Positions 28,307 to 36,251 of a stretch of 64,000 bases of DNA are shown here, piece after piece (position 1 is the first letter of the stretch; every line of letters starts with the position of its first letter). Below the pieces are notes generated by a model. The model saw nothing but the letters and a program-made list of their open reading frames with translations, was not told where the DNA came from and did no database searches. The translations under genes and the position numbers were made by a program. The DNA comes from Leptospira sp. B5-022 (GTDB taxonomy: Bacteria > Spirochaetota > Leptospiria > Leptospirales > Leptospiraceae), in the NCBI RefSeq assembly GCF_000347035.1, contig NZ_ANIJ01000022.1:62001-126000 (forward strand), written 5' to 3'.

Positions 28307-29413
28307 TTAAGAAAAACAATCGCAAACTACTTTTTCCTTCTTAGGATCCCATCCGCCGGAAGCCTTACAAAGGCAACTCAAGTGCCCGACTTTTTGCGCG
28401 GAATATTTAGCTTCGAATACGAATTTTGCGAGCGCCTCCAAGAATGCAGGATAAATCCCTGGTGCCGGTATTCTATAATAATCGGAGATCCCATTTTGAA
28501 AAGCATGGTCTCGGATCTGGACTCCGATCTCTTCTAATGTTTCCAGATGATCGCTGATAAAACTGATCGGATAGACTGCGATCCTTTTTATTCCTTTTTG
28601 TCCTAACTCTTGGATCTTATCCAAGGTGTTAGGAGTGGTCCATTTGCTCGGCCCTACCCTACTCTGGTACGATAAATGAATTTGTCCTTGGTAACCTTTT
28701 TCTCTTAAGAGAGAAGTGAGTGCTTGTACATTCTTTTCGATCTCTTTTGTATAAACATCGCCTTTTTTAATTAGACGAAGGGGGATCCCATGCGCGCTAA
28801 ATACGATATCCAAGTTTTGCCAGTCGGGGATCTGTTCTTGTTTTATATGTAAAAAATCTTTTTCCGGAAGTTTACCTTGGAAAAAATCCAAGATCAAGTC
28901 TCTGATGGATTCTAAATATTCTTTTCTGTCGGAGAATGGCCTGACCCAAAGCGGATTGGATGCAGGGCAATATCCTAATTGTTTTTCCAATAGCATAGCT
29001 GTGGATAGTACTGTTGATCTGGAAAAATGAGGGTATAAGGGCAGAAGTACCACTCCTTCTTTCGGATCGGTCCATTCGGAAGGGAGTTCTCTGATGTCCG
29101 GATACCCGCAGCACATTGCAGTTTTGATTTCCCATTTTTCTCCGGATTCTTCTAAAAGTTTTTTTAAACCTTCCGCTTGTTTTTCCGTTTCGGAAACAAG
29201 AGGGGAGCCTCCTCCGAATCCCATAGAAGCGTAAGTCTCTTCTACTTTTTTTGCTCTTTTTTCGGCGATCTTTCCGGCAAGTCTGATCCTGAAAAATTCA
29301 GGGAGCGGGAGATCGAATACCAATGGATCTTCGAAAAGATCTTTTAAAAATTTCGGGATTTCTGCAGCATTTCTTGGTCCCCCCAAGTTGATCAGAAGTA
29401 GTTTGTTTTTCAT
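28307..29413 (-). CDS. hemH: Ferrochelatase
   Basis: 368 residues. It inserts Fe2+ into protoporphyrin IX. Signatures: KLLLINLGGPRN at the N-terminus, FSAHGIPLRLIKKGDVY with the catalytic His, and SYQSRVGPSKWTTPNT and YPISFISDHLETLEEI with its acidic residues. A C-terminal tail with four Cys (LSCLCKASGG...VVCDCFS) resembles ferrochelatases that carry a [2Fe-2S] cluster. It overlaps the OMP gene by 4 nt, downstream on the same strand, so it is separately transcribed from the main hem operon. Confidence 0.95.
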   Translation of the reverse strand: MKNKLLLINLGGPRNAAEIPKFLKDLFEDPLVFDLPLPEFFRIRLAGKIAEKRAKKVEETYASMGFGGGSPLVSETEKQAEGLKKLLEESGEKWEIKTAMCCGYPDIRELPSEWTDPKEGVVLLPLYPHFSRSTVLSTAMLLEKQLGYCPASNPLWVRPFSDRKEYLESIRDLILDFFQGKLPEKDFLHIKQEQIPDWQNLDIVFSAHGIPLRLIKKGDVYTKEIEKNVQALTSLLREKGYQGQIHLSYQSRVGPSKWTTPNTLDKIQELGQKGIKRIAVYPISFISDHLETLEEIGVQIRDHAFQNGISDYYRIPAPGIYPAFLEALAKFVFEAKYSAQKVGHLSCLCKASGGWDPKKEKVVCDCFS

Positions 29414-30504
29414 AAAAAGTGGCTAACCTGTAATTCGACTGAGAACTGTTTTGTGCTCAGGTAGTTTCTGTATCTTCCCGAATAATTGGACAATATATCG
29501 TCTCTACTTAAACCTCCGAAAGTCTGGAAACTTCCTTCTCCATACAATCTGTGTTCCGTTAATTTTATAAAAAATAGCCAAGAAGGCATAATATACCCTG
29601 CGCCTAAATGCGTTTCTAGTCCATAGCCTGACGTATCCCCGATGAAGTTTAAATTTCTTTGATAATGATAGTCCCTGAAATGTGAATACCAAACATTTCC
29701 GGAAATACTTGCTTCCAACATCCAAGTCCCATCGGAATATCTGTAACCGAATCCGAAAGGAATTTCCCAGGTGGAAATGGAGTAGCTGAGTCCTATTCCG
29801 ATCGGACCATACGTCACAGGTGAGGTGGCGATCCATTGTATCACGTCGTATAGATAATATTTATAGTACGTATAATACGCCCCGCCTGTGAGATAAAGAC
29901 CGGAGCCCGGTTTTCTGGGATCGGGGTTTGCGCCGCCGAAATATTTTCTGGCAAGGAAACCGATCCTATCGTCTTTCATTTTTAGTTTTCCTCTTCCGTC
30001 CGCAAAGTTTTGCGTCCCTGTGAACGTATACGGAGTATCGTAAAAACTTAGGTTTTGAAAATCGATCTTGTTCCCATTTTCACGACTCACACTTCCCAAA
30101 AAGAAATCCTCGTCCTTTCCTTCTCCCGTCCTCTTGTTCTTAAATGTAGTTCTGTATTCTAGATTGATCTCCCATGTCTCCCACCAATGTTTTAAACCTA
30201 TACCTCCGTATTCGAACTCTCTATTATAGGTGATCCTGGATCCGGCTTTCAGGCCGGAAAGGTTTGGATACTTTGTGCCGGATTCGAAAATATGTTGCCC
30301 TCCATTTTCTCCATAGATCCCTGTGATGGAACTTCGGATCATCCATTCGGATAGAATTGCCTGGAATTTCGTTTGAGAAGTCCCCTCTATCGGGATTTTT
30401 GTTTCGGATTTTATCTCTTTAGGAGATTCGGGCTCGTCGGCAAATAGCGCCGTCGTGGCAAACAGGCAGAATAATGTGGCTATAATTCGAATTTGAATTT
30501 TCAT
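29410..30504 (-). CDS. Outer-membrane beta-barrel protein
   Basis: 364 residues. Signal peptide RIIATLFCLFATTALFADE. The mature part is dominated by amphipathic strands rich in Y, W and G (GGIGLKHWWETWEINLEYRTT; GSGLYLTGGAYYTYYKYYLYD; FSVELQVSHFL). It may be omptin-like in strand layout, but the catalytic residues were not confirmed. It is upstream of and overlapping hemH, so it may be a heme- or iron-linked envelope protein; this is a positional inference. Confidence 0.75.
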   Translation of the reverse strand: MKIQIRIIATLFCLFATTALFADEPESPKEIKSETKIPIEGTSQTKFQAILSEWMIRSSITGIYGENGGQHIFESGTKYPNLSGLKAGSRITYNREFEYGGIGLKHWWETWEINLEYRTTFKNKRTGEGKDEDFFLGSVSRENGNKIDFQNLSFYDTPYTFTGTQNFADGRGKLKMKDDRIGFLARKYFGGANPDPRKPGSGLYLTGGAYYTYYKYYLYDVIQWIATSPVTYGPIGIGLSYSISTWEIPFGFGYRYSDGTWMLEASISGNVWYSHFRDYHYQRNLNFIGDTSGYGLETHLGAGYIMPSWLFFIKLTEHRLYGEGSFQTFGGLSRDDILSNYSGRYRNYLSTKQFSVELQVSHFL

Positions 30505-30517
30505 TTCGTCCTAAAAC

Positions 30518-30540
30518 AGGGGTGAAATGATTTCATCCCT
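30518..30540. promoter_or_regulatory. Candidate parS-like site of the second par locus, upstream copy
   Basis: Inverted repeat with 11-nt arms around G30529, one G-T mismatch: arms begin AGGGGTGAAAT and end ATTTCATCCCT. It shares 19 of 21 bases with the site inside parB2 at 32173-32193. It lies between the OMP start and parA2, as expected for a centromere or operator. Protein binding is inferred. Confidence 0.55.
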
Positions 30541-30616
30541 AGCGGAATTCCTTTTCCGAGAAGAAACCTTAGCATTCTCCCCTCCCCTATCGTTTCAATT
30601 CGGTTTTTTCGCACTT

Positions 30617-30674
30617 AAACCTATATGAGACATAGGTTTTCTTGACAAATTCGGTCTAGCCCCTGATCTATTAA
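30617..30674 (+). promoter_or_regulatory. Operator-like inverted repeat and promoter of parA2
   Basis: AAACCTAT (30617-30624) and ATAGGTTT (30632-30639) form an 8-bp inverted repeat with a 7-nt spacer, directly upstream of TTGACA (30642-30647). A GATCTATTAA -10 candidate follows at 30665-30674. Binding here would cover the -35, fitting autorepression by ParA or ParB. Confidence 0.45.
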
Positions 30675-30691
30675 CAGGGTCAAGGTCTGAA

Positions 30692-31618
30692 GTGAAAGCC
30701 AAAGTTTTAAGTGTGGAAGAAGTCCTCTCCGAATACGTTTTAAGTTCGGAAGATGAGTTCCTGGAGAAGGCCGAAAAATGGTCCCTGCCCAAAGACAATA
30801 AGGGCAAGTACAAGACTGAGGTTTTGGATAAGTACTTCTCCAAAAAAATAAAACATTCCTACGAATCGGTCATTATTGCGGTCTCTAATCAAAAAGGTGG
30901 AGAAGGTAAAACCACGGTTTCTATCTGTCTTGCGGAGGCGTTGGCAAAATCGGGGAAAAAAGTTTTACTCTTGGACTGGGATGCTCAGGCGAATATCACT
31001 CAGTTGTACGTGGGCCAAGCGGACAAATCCGTCTTTCATACTCTCGGGTATAAGGGAGAATCCAAAGTAGACGTTTCCGAAATTATCGTAAATCTTGCTC
31101 CGGGTTTGGATTTGGTCCCTTCTTCCATTCATTTGGCAAATTTTACTACTCCATACGAGAGAGACGACTTCGACCTTTTGAAAGAAGCTTTGTTGCCGAT
31201 CCGTTCTTCTTATGAATATATTATAATAGATTGTCCTCCGTCTCTCGGCTTAATCCTGGAGAATGCCTTAATTGCTGCGGACCTTGTTTTGGTCCCGATC
31301 CAGACTCGTGCATTTAGTGTGCAGGGCCTAAAAGATCTTCACGGGACGATTGAAAAGATCCGAAAAAAAGCAAATCCTGGTCTTGGACTTTTGGGCGCTG
31401 TATTGAATCAGTATGAGGACTCAAGAGCACTTTCGGGGCTAGCGGAAACTGTCCGGAAATACTTTCCGGTATTTGATTCCGTGGTGTATAGAAGGGAGGC
31501 AATCCCTCAGTCCCAAGCAAAACGTAAACTTTTATCCGAATATGATCCCAAAGCGATGCAGATGTTTTCCACCTTGGCGGAAGAAGTGATGAGGAGAGCG
31601 AATGGCAAAAAGAGCTGA
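30692..31618 (+). CDS. parA: ParA-family partition ATPase (second par locus)
   Basis: 308 residues from a GTG preceded by AAGG. An N-terminal extension of about 60 residues precedes the core, shorter than the HTH domain of type Ia ParA. Walker A is KGGEGKTTV near residue 69, the same deviation as in the first ParA. LLLDWDAQANIT and IIIDCPPSLGLIL follow. It overlaps parB2 by 17 nt, exactly as in the first locus. The shared layout but low sequence similarity implies an old duplication or acquisition. Confidence 0.92.
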   Translation: MKAKVLSVEEVLSEYVLSSEDEFLEKAEKWSLPKDNKGKYKTEVLDKYFSKKIKHSYESVIIAVSNQKGGEGKTTVSICLAEALAKSGKKVLLLDWDAQANITQLYVGQADKSVFHTLGYKGESKVDVSEIIVNLAPGLDLVPSSIHLANFTTPYERDDFDLLKEALLPIRSSYEYIIIDCPPSLGLILENALIAADLVLVPIQTRAFSVQGLKDLHGTIEKIRKKANPGLGLLGAVLNQYEDSRALSGLAETVRKYFPVFDSVVYRREAIPQSQAKRKLLSEYDPKAMQMFSTLAEEVMRRANGKKS

Positions 31619-32303
31619 TTTTGCGGGGCTGGATTTACTGACAGCTTTTGGTGGGGACGAATCCCTCAAAAAAGAAATACTTCTTTCGGATATAATTACG
31701 AACCCGGAACAACCTAGGGTATTCGGTAGAGAGGATGTGGGCGATCTTGTCGAATCGATGAAACGTTTGGGGTTGATAGAGCCGATCGTTGTCCGCAAGT
31801 TAGGTAAGAAGTTCCAAATAGTTGCGGGAGAAAGAAGGTTCCAAGCAGCAAAACTAATAGGTTGGAAATCCATTCCGGTTGTAGAGACCGAGGCTTCCGA
31901 AGACAGATGTTATGAGATCGCTTTGGCTGAGAATGAAAAGCGTAAAAGTCTGAATCCCTGGGAAGTAGGAAGGGCGATCCAGTTTTTAAGAAAGGAAAGA
32001 AAAAAAACCGCGGAAGAAGTGGGCAAAATCCTAGGTTATACGGAAAGATACGTAAAACAATTGAGTTCTATCGCGAGATTGGACCAAAAATCGGTTTCGG
32101 AATTGCTTAAAAGTGGAAACGATCTTTCGGTAAAAAATCTGGAAGCACTTCTGAAAAAGAAAGAAGGCCGGGGGGGTGAAACGATTTCACCCCGTAAACC
32201 CGGTGAAAGAATCACCTTGGACCTGAAACCTTTGACCGTCAAGAATAGGGAATCTTTCCTAAGAGAACTTTCCAGCCTAAAGAAAAAATACGGATTAAGC
32301 TAA
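31602..32303 (+). CDS. parB: ParB-family centromere-binding protein (second par locus)
   Basis: 233 residues, shorter than the first ParB (281). GERRFQAAKL is the CTP-binding motif. LAENEKRKSLNPWEVGRAIQFL replaces the usual ENLQR version. The HTH EVGKILGYTERYVKQLSSIARL follows, with a short C-terminus. Inside its coding end lies an inverted repeat (32173-32193) like the one upstream of parA2, so the gene itself may carry a parS site. Confidence 0.9.
   Translation: MAKRADFAGLDLLTAFGGDESLKKEILLSDIITNPEQPRVFGREDVGDLVESMKRLGLIEPIVVRKLGKKFQIVAGERRFQAAKLIGWKSIPVVETEASEDRCYEIALAENEKRKSLNPWEVGRAIQFLRKERKKTAEEVGKILGYTERYVKQLSSIARLDQKSVSELLKSGNDLSVKNLEALLKKKEGRGGETISPRKPGERITLDLKPLTVKNRESFLRELSSLKKKYGLS
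32173..32193. promoter_or_regulatory. Candidate parS-like site inside parB2
   Basis: Perfect 9-nt arms GGGGTGAAA and TTTCACCCC around the centre CGA. It is the same motif as at 30519-30539 (19 of 21 identical). A looser GGTGA/TCACC pair follows at 32202-32216. It lies in coding sequence yet is the better palindrome of the two, so a DNA-level function is likely. Confidence 0.6.
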
Positions 32304-32411
32304 GACATTTTTTTTCTCGTTGGAGAAAACGTGAAGGCTCTTGATCTTGTTCTCATACTACCGTTTTGGCGGGTTTTTATATCCGCCTCGGGTTTCTAAT
32401 AAAGGAATAGA

Positions 32412-33017
32412 ATGAAAATCGGAATCGTCGTTGGCTCCCAGCAAAAAGAATCTCAATCCTCCAAAGTAGGTGAATTTTTAAATTCTAAATTGAAAGAAAT
32501 GTCCGTGGAAACTTGGACATTAGATCTCGGAAAAAATCCTCTTCCCATTTATGATTCCACTCAGACAAGCGACGATAAGGTCTGGTCCGGTTTCTGGAAA
32601 CCTATCGATGAAAATTTAAAAAGTTCGGAAGGTTTCGTTTTTATCACTCCTGAATACGGCGGTATGGCGAGTCCAGCTATTAAGAATTTTTTCCTTCATG
32701 CGGGTCTTGTTCAGTTAGGTCATAAACCCGGGCTCCTTGTTTCCGTTTCTTCCGGTAGGGGTGGAGCTTTTCCGATCAATGAAATGAGGGCAAGCAGTTA
32801 TAAAAATACTAAAATCTGCTATATTCCGGAACATTTAATTTTCAGGGATGTGGAACATCTCATCAACGGAGGAGAGCCTGTTTCTCCGGAAGATAGTTTT
32901 ATCAGAGAAAGAAGTGTATTCGCTCTGAAAATCTTAGTTGCTTATGCGAATTCTTTGTCCGAGATACGTGAGTCAGGCGTGGTGCAGGATCCTAGATTTA
33001 AGAACGGAATGTCCTGA
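32412..33017 (+). CDS. NADPH-dependent FMN reductase (flavodoxin-like)
   Basis: 201 residues. Flavodoxin-like FMN-binding fold: GIVVGSQQKESQSSKVGEFL (phosphate loop) and FVFITPEYGGMASPAIKNFF, with SSGRGGAFPINEMR late in the chain. These match the FMN_red family (azoreductase/chromate-reductase-like). AAAGGAATAGA precedes the ATG. The substrate may be a quinone, or flavin for iron release. A GC-rich repeat region follows. Confidence 0.85.
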   Translation: MKIGIVVGSQQKESQSSKVGEFLNSKLKEMSVETWTLDLGKNPLPIYDSTQTSDDKVWSGFWKPIDENLKSSEGFVFITPEYGGMASPAIKNFFLHAGLVQLGHKPGLLVSVSSGRGGAFPINEMRASSYKNTKICYIPEHLIFRDVEHLINGGEPVSPEDSFIRERSVFALKILVAYANSLSEIRESGVVQDPRFKNGMS

Positions 33018-33407
33018 TCTTGAGATCCTTTTTGCGGGTACTGTCGCGGCAGCGATGCGTAGATCTTTAGTCCGGGCTTTGCCCGGATGAGTGTAAACGA
33101 AATCGAAGCAGCGCGACCCGAGCAATAGCGAGTGGGGCCGCCCCCCAATTGTATTCGAAATCTACAATGTGACATAATTTTAAACTTAGCTCGCCGTTTT
33201 CTCTGCACTGGTCTTTCCTGGAAAATCGAATAGGGGAGGGGAGTTCCTTCTCCCGGAATTGGCTCAAAGATTATCTTTTCTAACCCGATGATATATTCTG
33301 AGAGCTTTCGGATCCCGATCCGTCGGTTAGGAAACGAAATGTTTCTAAGTCAAATAGGACGGACCGGATTTTTAGATGTTTCGGTCTAATTCGAAAGTTA
33401 GGAATTC
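33018..33407. other. 390-bp intergenic region with GC-rich repeat element
   Basis: No gene seen. It contains the GC-rich element at 33043-33150 (hairpin CCGGGC-TTT-GCCCGG and CCGCCCCCC), an ATTGTA/TACAAT pair at 33158, and a CGGATC-CC-GATCCG hairpin near 33309. The promoter and AGGA of the cNMP-binding gene lie at the right end. Confidence 0.5.
33043..33150. repeat. GC-rich dispersed intergenic element, copy 1
   Basis: Bases 33043-33075 match 60050-60082 on the opposite strand at 25 of 33 positions, including a shared run CTTTAGTCCGG. Both continue into GC-rich hairpins and GCGAC/CGAGC pieces. The GC content contrasts with the flanks. It has no ORF and looks like a short repeat or structured-RNA element. 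Confidence 0.5.
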
Positions 33408-33806
33408 ATGAATAAAATTAATATCCAGGCCGGACAAATTATTTTTCGAGAAGGCGAGTTGAACAACTCGATGTACATCATTATCTCCGGGACAGTTGAA
33501 ATATTTTTTACTCATAAAAACTCGGCCACTCGTCTTGCTTTGATGAAAAAGGGAGATTTTTTCGGTGAAATGGCCTTGTTCAGGGCTAAGCCGAGGACTG
33601 CGACTGCAAGAGCTGTGATGGATACGGAAATGGTTGCGGTGGAATCCAAACAACAATTGGAAAGATACCTGATCGCAAATCCTGAATTTGCCGCTAAGAT
33701 GGTCAGGATCTTAGCGGATCGTTTGGCGAATACGAACGAACTTTTGATCTCTAAACTGAACGAAATTACTACAAAAGAAATCGAATATCAGATAGACGAT
33801 AAGTGA
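33408..33806 (+). CDS. Single-domain cyclic-nucleotide-binding protein
   Basis: 132 residues, essentially one CAP-type cNMP-binding domain. The phosphate-binding cassette is GEMALFRAKPRTATARA (near residue 58). There is no HTH or kinase domain. AGGA lies 5 nt before the ATG. Its stop abuts that of the convergent diguanylate cyclase in a shared TGATCA, so the two signalling genes are adjacent but not co-transcribed. The ligand (cAMP/cGMP or other) is undetermined. Confidence 0.88.
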   Translation: MNKINIQAGQIIFREGELNNSMYIIISGTVEIFFTHKNSATRLALMKKGDFFGEMALFRAKPRTATARAVMDTEMVAVESKQQLERYLIANPEFAAKMVRILADRLANTNELLISKLNEITTKEIEYQIDDK

Positions 33807-34829
33807 TCAGACGTAGGTTATACGATCTTTGCCTGCCGCTTTCGCTTCGTACAATTTTGCGTCCGTAAAAGAATATAACCGATTACTTTCATCCGCATCT
33901 CCCGGATATTCTGCGACCCCGCCGGATACGGTGACCTCTATTCCAAAATCGTTTTTAGAGGAATTACGCAAGTAGGTTCGGAACCTTTCGATGGCTACTT
34001 TCGCGTTTTCTTTACCGGTTTCGGGAAGAATGACGGCGAATTCTTCTCCTCCGACCCTACAGCTGATGTCTTCCGTTCGGAAGGCATACATCAGAGTTCC
34101 GGCCACCAATTTTAAGATATCATCCCCGAAGGAATGTCCCTTGGTATCGTTGATCTTCTTAAAATTGTCCAAGTCGAATAGGAATAGGCAGAAATTTCTA
34201 TTATATCTTTTACTTCTGGTGATCTCTTTGTTTAGGACCAGATTGAAATATCTTCTATTATAGATCCCTGTCCCTTCGTCTATGACCGCGTTAAGGATGA
34301 TCTCCTCAAAGGAATAGATGTCCACGATCTTCGGGTTTTCTATCAGTCGATTCTTTAGGTAAATATAATCTAGAAGGGCGACTACGAAGTTCATACTTCT
34401 GCCTAATTGTTTGCTTAAACCTTCCGCATGGGAATAGATCTCTTTCCACAGCGACCTTGCCTCGGATTCAGGTAGATCCAAATTTGCGATAATTCTGAAG
34501 AAGTCGGAGTAGAAATAATCGTCCTTCTTTCCCATTTCTTCGAATTTATTGGCAAGACTAGGAAGAGGAGCCTCCTTATCGTTTACGATCTCTAAGATTG
34601 CGGTTTTTCTTTCGGAGTTGATCTGGCCGAGACCCTTGAACCGGTCCCGCATTTCTATAAGTTCGTTTCTGGCGAGATTTGCCGTCGTTTCGTGGGCGTT
34701 TAAGGTCTGCTCCGCCGCTAGTAGTTCTTCTTCTCCCAGCTTGGAAACTCTTTCATAGAGTTCCAGCAGTTCCTTGAGTTTTTGGATTTCTTCTTCTTTT
34801 TCTTTTAGTTCTTCTTGTAGATTTCGCAT
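33807..34829 (-). CDS. Diguanylate cyclase (GGDEF)
   Basis: 340 residues. It starts with a coiled coil (EELKEKEEEIQKLKELLELYERV), has a helical middle, and a GGDEF domain from about residue 185: DEGTGIYNRRYF, FDLDNFKKIND, and the active site CRVGGEEFAVILPE. The intact GGEEF predicts synthesis of c-di-GMP. No membrane segment, so cytoplasmic. No PleD-type RxxD inhibitory site was clearly seen. Confidence 0.9.
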   Translation of the reverse strand: MRNLQEELKEKEEEIQKLKELLELYERVSKLGEEELLAAEQTLNAHETTANLARNELIEMRDRFKGLGQINSERKTAILEIVNDKEAPLPSLANKFEEMGKKDDYFYSDFFRIIANLDLPESEARSLWKEIYSHAEGLSKQLGRSMNFVVALLDYIYLKNRLIENPKIVDIYSFEEIILNAVIDEGTGIYNRRYFNLVLNKEITRSKRYNRNFCLFLFDLDNFKKINDTKGHSFGDDILKLVAGTLMYAFRTEDISCRVGGEEFAVILPETGKENAKVAIERFRTYLRNSSKNDFGIEVTVSGGVAEYPGDADESNRLYSFTDAKLYEAKAAGKDRITYV

Positions 34830-34855
34830 TTTGGTTCGGGGTTATACGGAGTCGG

Positions 34856-34870
34856 GTAGGAACTCCTAAC
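34856..34870 (+). repeat. GTAGGAACTCC element, intergenic copy
   Basis: GTAGGAACTCC followed by TAAC makes a near-palindromic copy of the recurring 11-mer, within the divergent region between the GGDEF gene and the SDR. It is an exact member of the family found eight times in the window. Confidence 0.6.
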
Positions 34871-34934
34871 TTTCCGGTTTGTTATACAATACTTGCAAAA
34901 TAATTCTTTTCCCACCTAGGGGTAAACCAATTTA

Positions 34935-35723
34935 ATGAATTACTTGGCGGTTTCATTTATGTCCAAAGGTCCCGATAGGAAAAAAGTTATTATTACGGGA
35001 GCTAGCTCCGGTATTGGCAGAGAGCTTGCACTTTTATACGGAAAAGCAGGCCATGATCTAGCGATCACTTCCAGAAGAAAAAAAGTTTTAGAGGATCTTG
35101 CAAAAGAGATCCGCTCCTTTCAAAAAGGAGGTAAAGTGATCTTGGCTTCTTTGGATGTTTCCGAATCGGGAGATAATTTTAAAGTACTTCCGAAACTCGC
35201 TAAGGAGTTAGGAGGAGTGGATCTATTTATTGCGAATGCCGGTATCTCTACCAACTCTTCGTTCGGTCAAAAAAGTTTCGAAGCTGACAAGAAGGTGATC
35301 GATACAAATTTGATCGGACTCATGGCTGGCATTTCCTCTTTGCAGCCGATCTTTAGAGAACAAAAAAAAGGGCAGATCGTAGGAATTTCTTCCGTGGCTT
35401 CTTTTAGAGGCCTGCCAGGTTCGGCAAGTTATTCCACTTCTAAGGCCGCAGTTTCCACATATTTGGAAGCGCTTAGGGGAGAAGTCAGACAATTCGGTGT
35501 GAAGGTCACAGTCATTCATCCCGGTTTTATCGATACGCCGATCAATCAAAAGCTGAAATCCCGTCCTTTTCTTGTTTCCGCAGAAAAGGGCGCTAAAAAA
35601 ATTTACGATAGGATAGAGTCAGGAGTTCGATCCGCCACTGTGCCTTGGTTTCCTTGGGCATTGATCGGAGTTCTGATGAAATCGATCCCAGAATTTTTAT
35701 GGGAAAAGATCGGGCCTAGATAA
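34935..35723 (+). CDS. Short-chain dehydrogenase/reductase
   Basis: 262 residues (a start at M9, 34959, is possible). NAD(P)-binding GASSGIGRE near residue 22, NAG (IANAGIS), the catalytic Ser in VGISSVASF and the YSTSK tetrad (Y, K). The C-terminus has a membrane-associating hydrophobic stretch (VPWFPWALIGVLMKSIPEFL), as in lipid-acting SDRs. Substrate not predictable. It is followed 12 nt later by the phosphatase start. Confidence 0.85.
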   Translation: MNYLAVSFMSKGPDRKKVIITGASSGIGRELALLYGKAGHDLAITSRRKKVLEDLAKEIRSFQKGGKVILASLDVSESGDNFKVLPKLAKELGGVDLFIANAGISTNSSFGQKSFEADKKVIDTNLIGLMAGISSLQPIFREQKKGQIVGISSVASFRGLPGSASYSTSKAAVSTYLEALRGEVRQFGVKVTVIHPGFIDTPINQKLKSRPFLVSAEKGAKKIYDRIESGVRSATVPWFPWALIGVLMKSIPEFLWEKIGPR

Positions 35724-35735
35724 AGGTTTTTGGTT

Positions 35736-36251
35736 ATGGTAGGAACTCCAGATTCTTCAAATATTTACAAGATCCTCTTCGTATGTTTGGGGAATATCTG
35801 TAGATCTCCCGCGGCGGAAGGTGCATTTATCGATCTTCTGGAGAAGAGGGGCCTTTCTTCCTTATTTGAAGTGGATTCCTGCGGAACTTCTCGCTACCAT
35901 ATCGGAGAATTGGCCGACCCCAGGACCAGGCAAACAGCCCGTAAGAAGGGAATAGAACTCACTCATAAGGCGAGACAATTTAAAAGATCCGATTTTGAAT
36001 ATTACGATTTTATTCTGGCGATGGACAGATCCAACCATAAAGATCTGGGAGCACTCGCTTCGAATGAAGAAGAAAGAAAAAAAATTCATTTGTTCCGAAA
36101 GTTCCAGAAGGGCCAAGGAAAGGAATCCGAGGTTCCTGATCCGTATTATGGAACTTTGAAGGACTTCGAGGAAGTTCACCAGATCGTTTTCGAGGCGTCG
36201 GAAGGATTTCTGGAATACGTCTTGAGTAAAAATGGAGTAAAGAATGCCTAA
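35736..36251 (+). CDS. Low-molecular-weight protein tyrosine phosphatase
   Basis: 171 residues from the ATG at 35736, with AAAGG 9 nt upstream. The P-loop CLGNICRS (C17, R23) and the general-acid loop VPDPYYG are intact, so it is catalytically competent. The start codon leads directly into an exact GTAGGAACTCC, which encodes VGTP. LMW-PTPs dephosphorylate tyrosine-phosphorylated proteins; the bacterial targets are often polysaccharide-export kinases. Ends 8 nt after the ndh start. Confidence 0.9.
   Translation: MVGTPDSSNIYKILFVCLGNICRSPAAEGAFIDLLEKRGLSSLFEVDSCGTSRYHIGELADPRTRQTARKKGIELTHKARQFKRSDFEYYDFILAMDRSNHKDLGALASNEEERKKIHLFRKFQKGQGKESEVPDPYYGTLKDFEEVHQIVFEASEGFLEYVLSKNGVKNA

Noticed and set aside
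30595..30843. Minus-strand 82-codon frame
   Set aside because: It overlaps the parA2 promoter and start and has no independent evidence.
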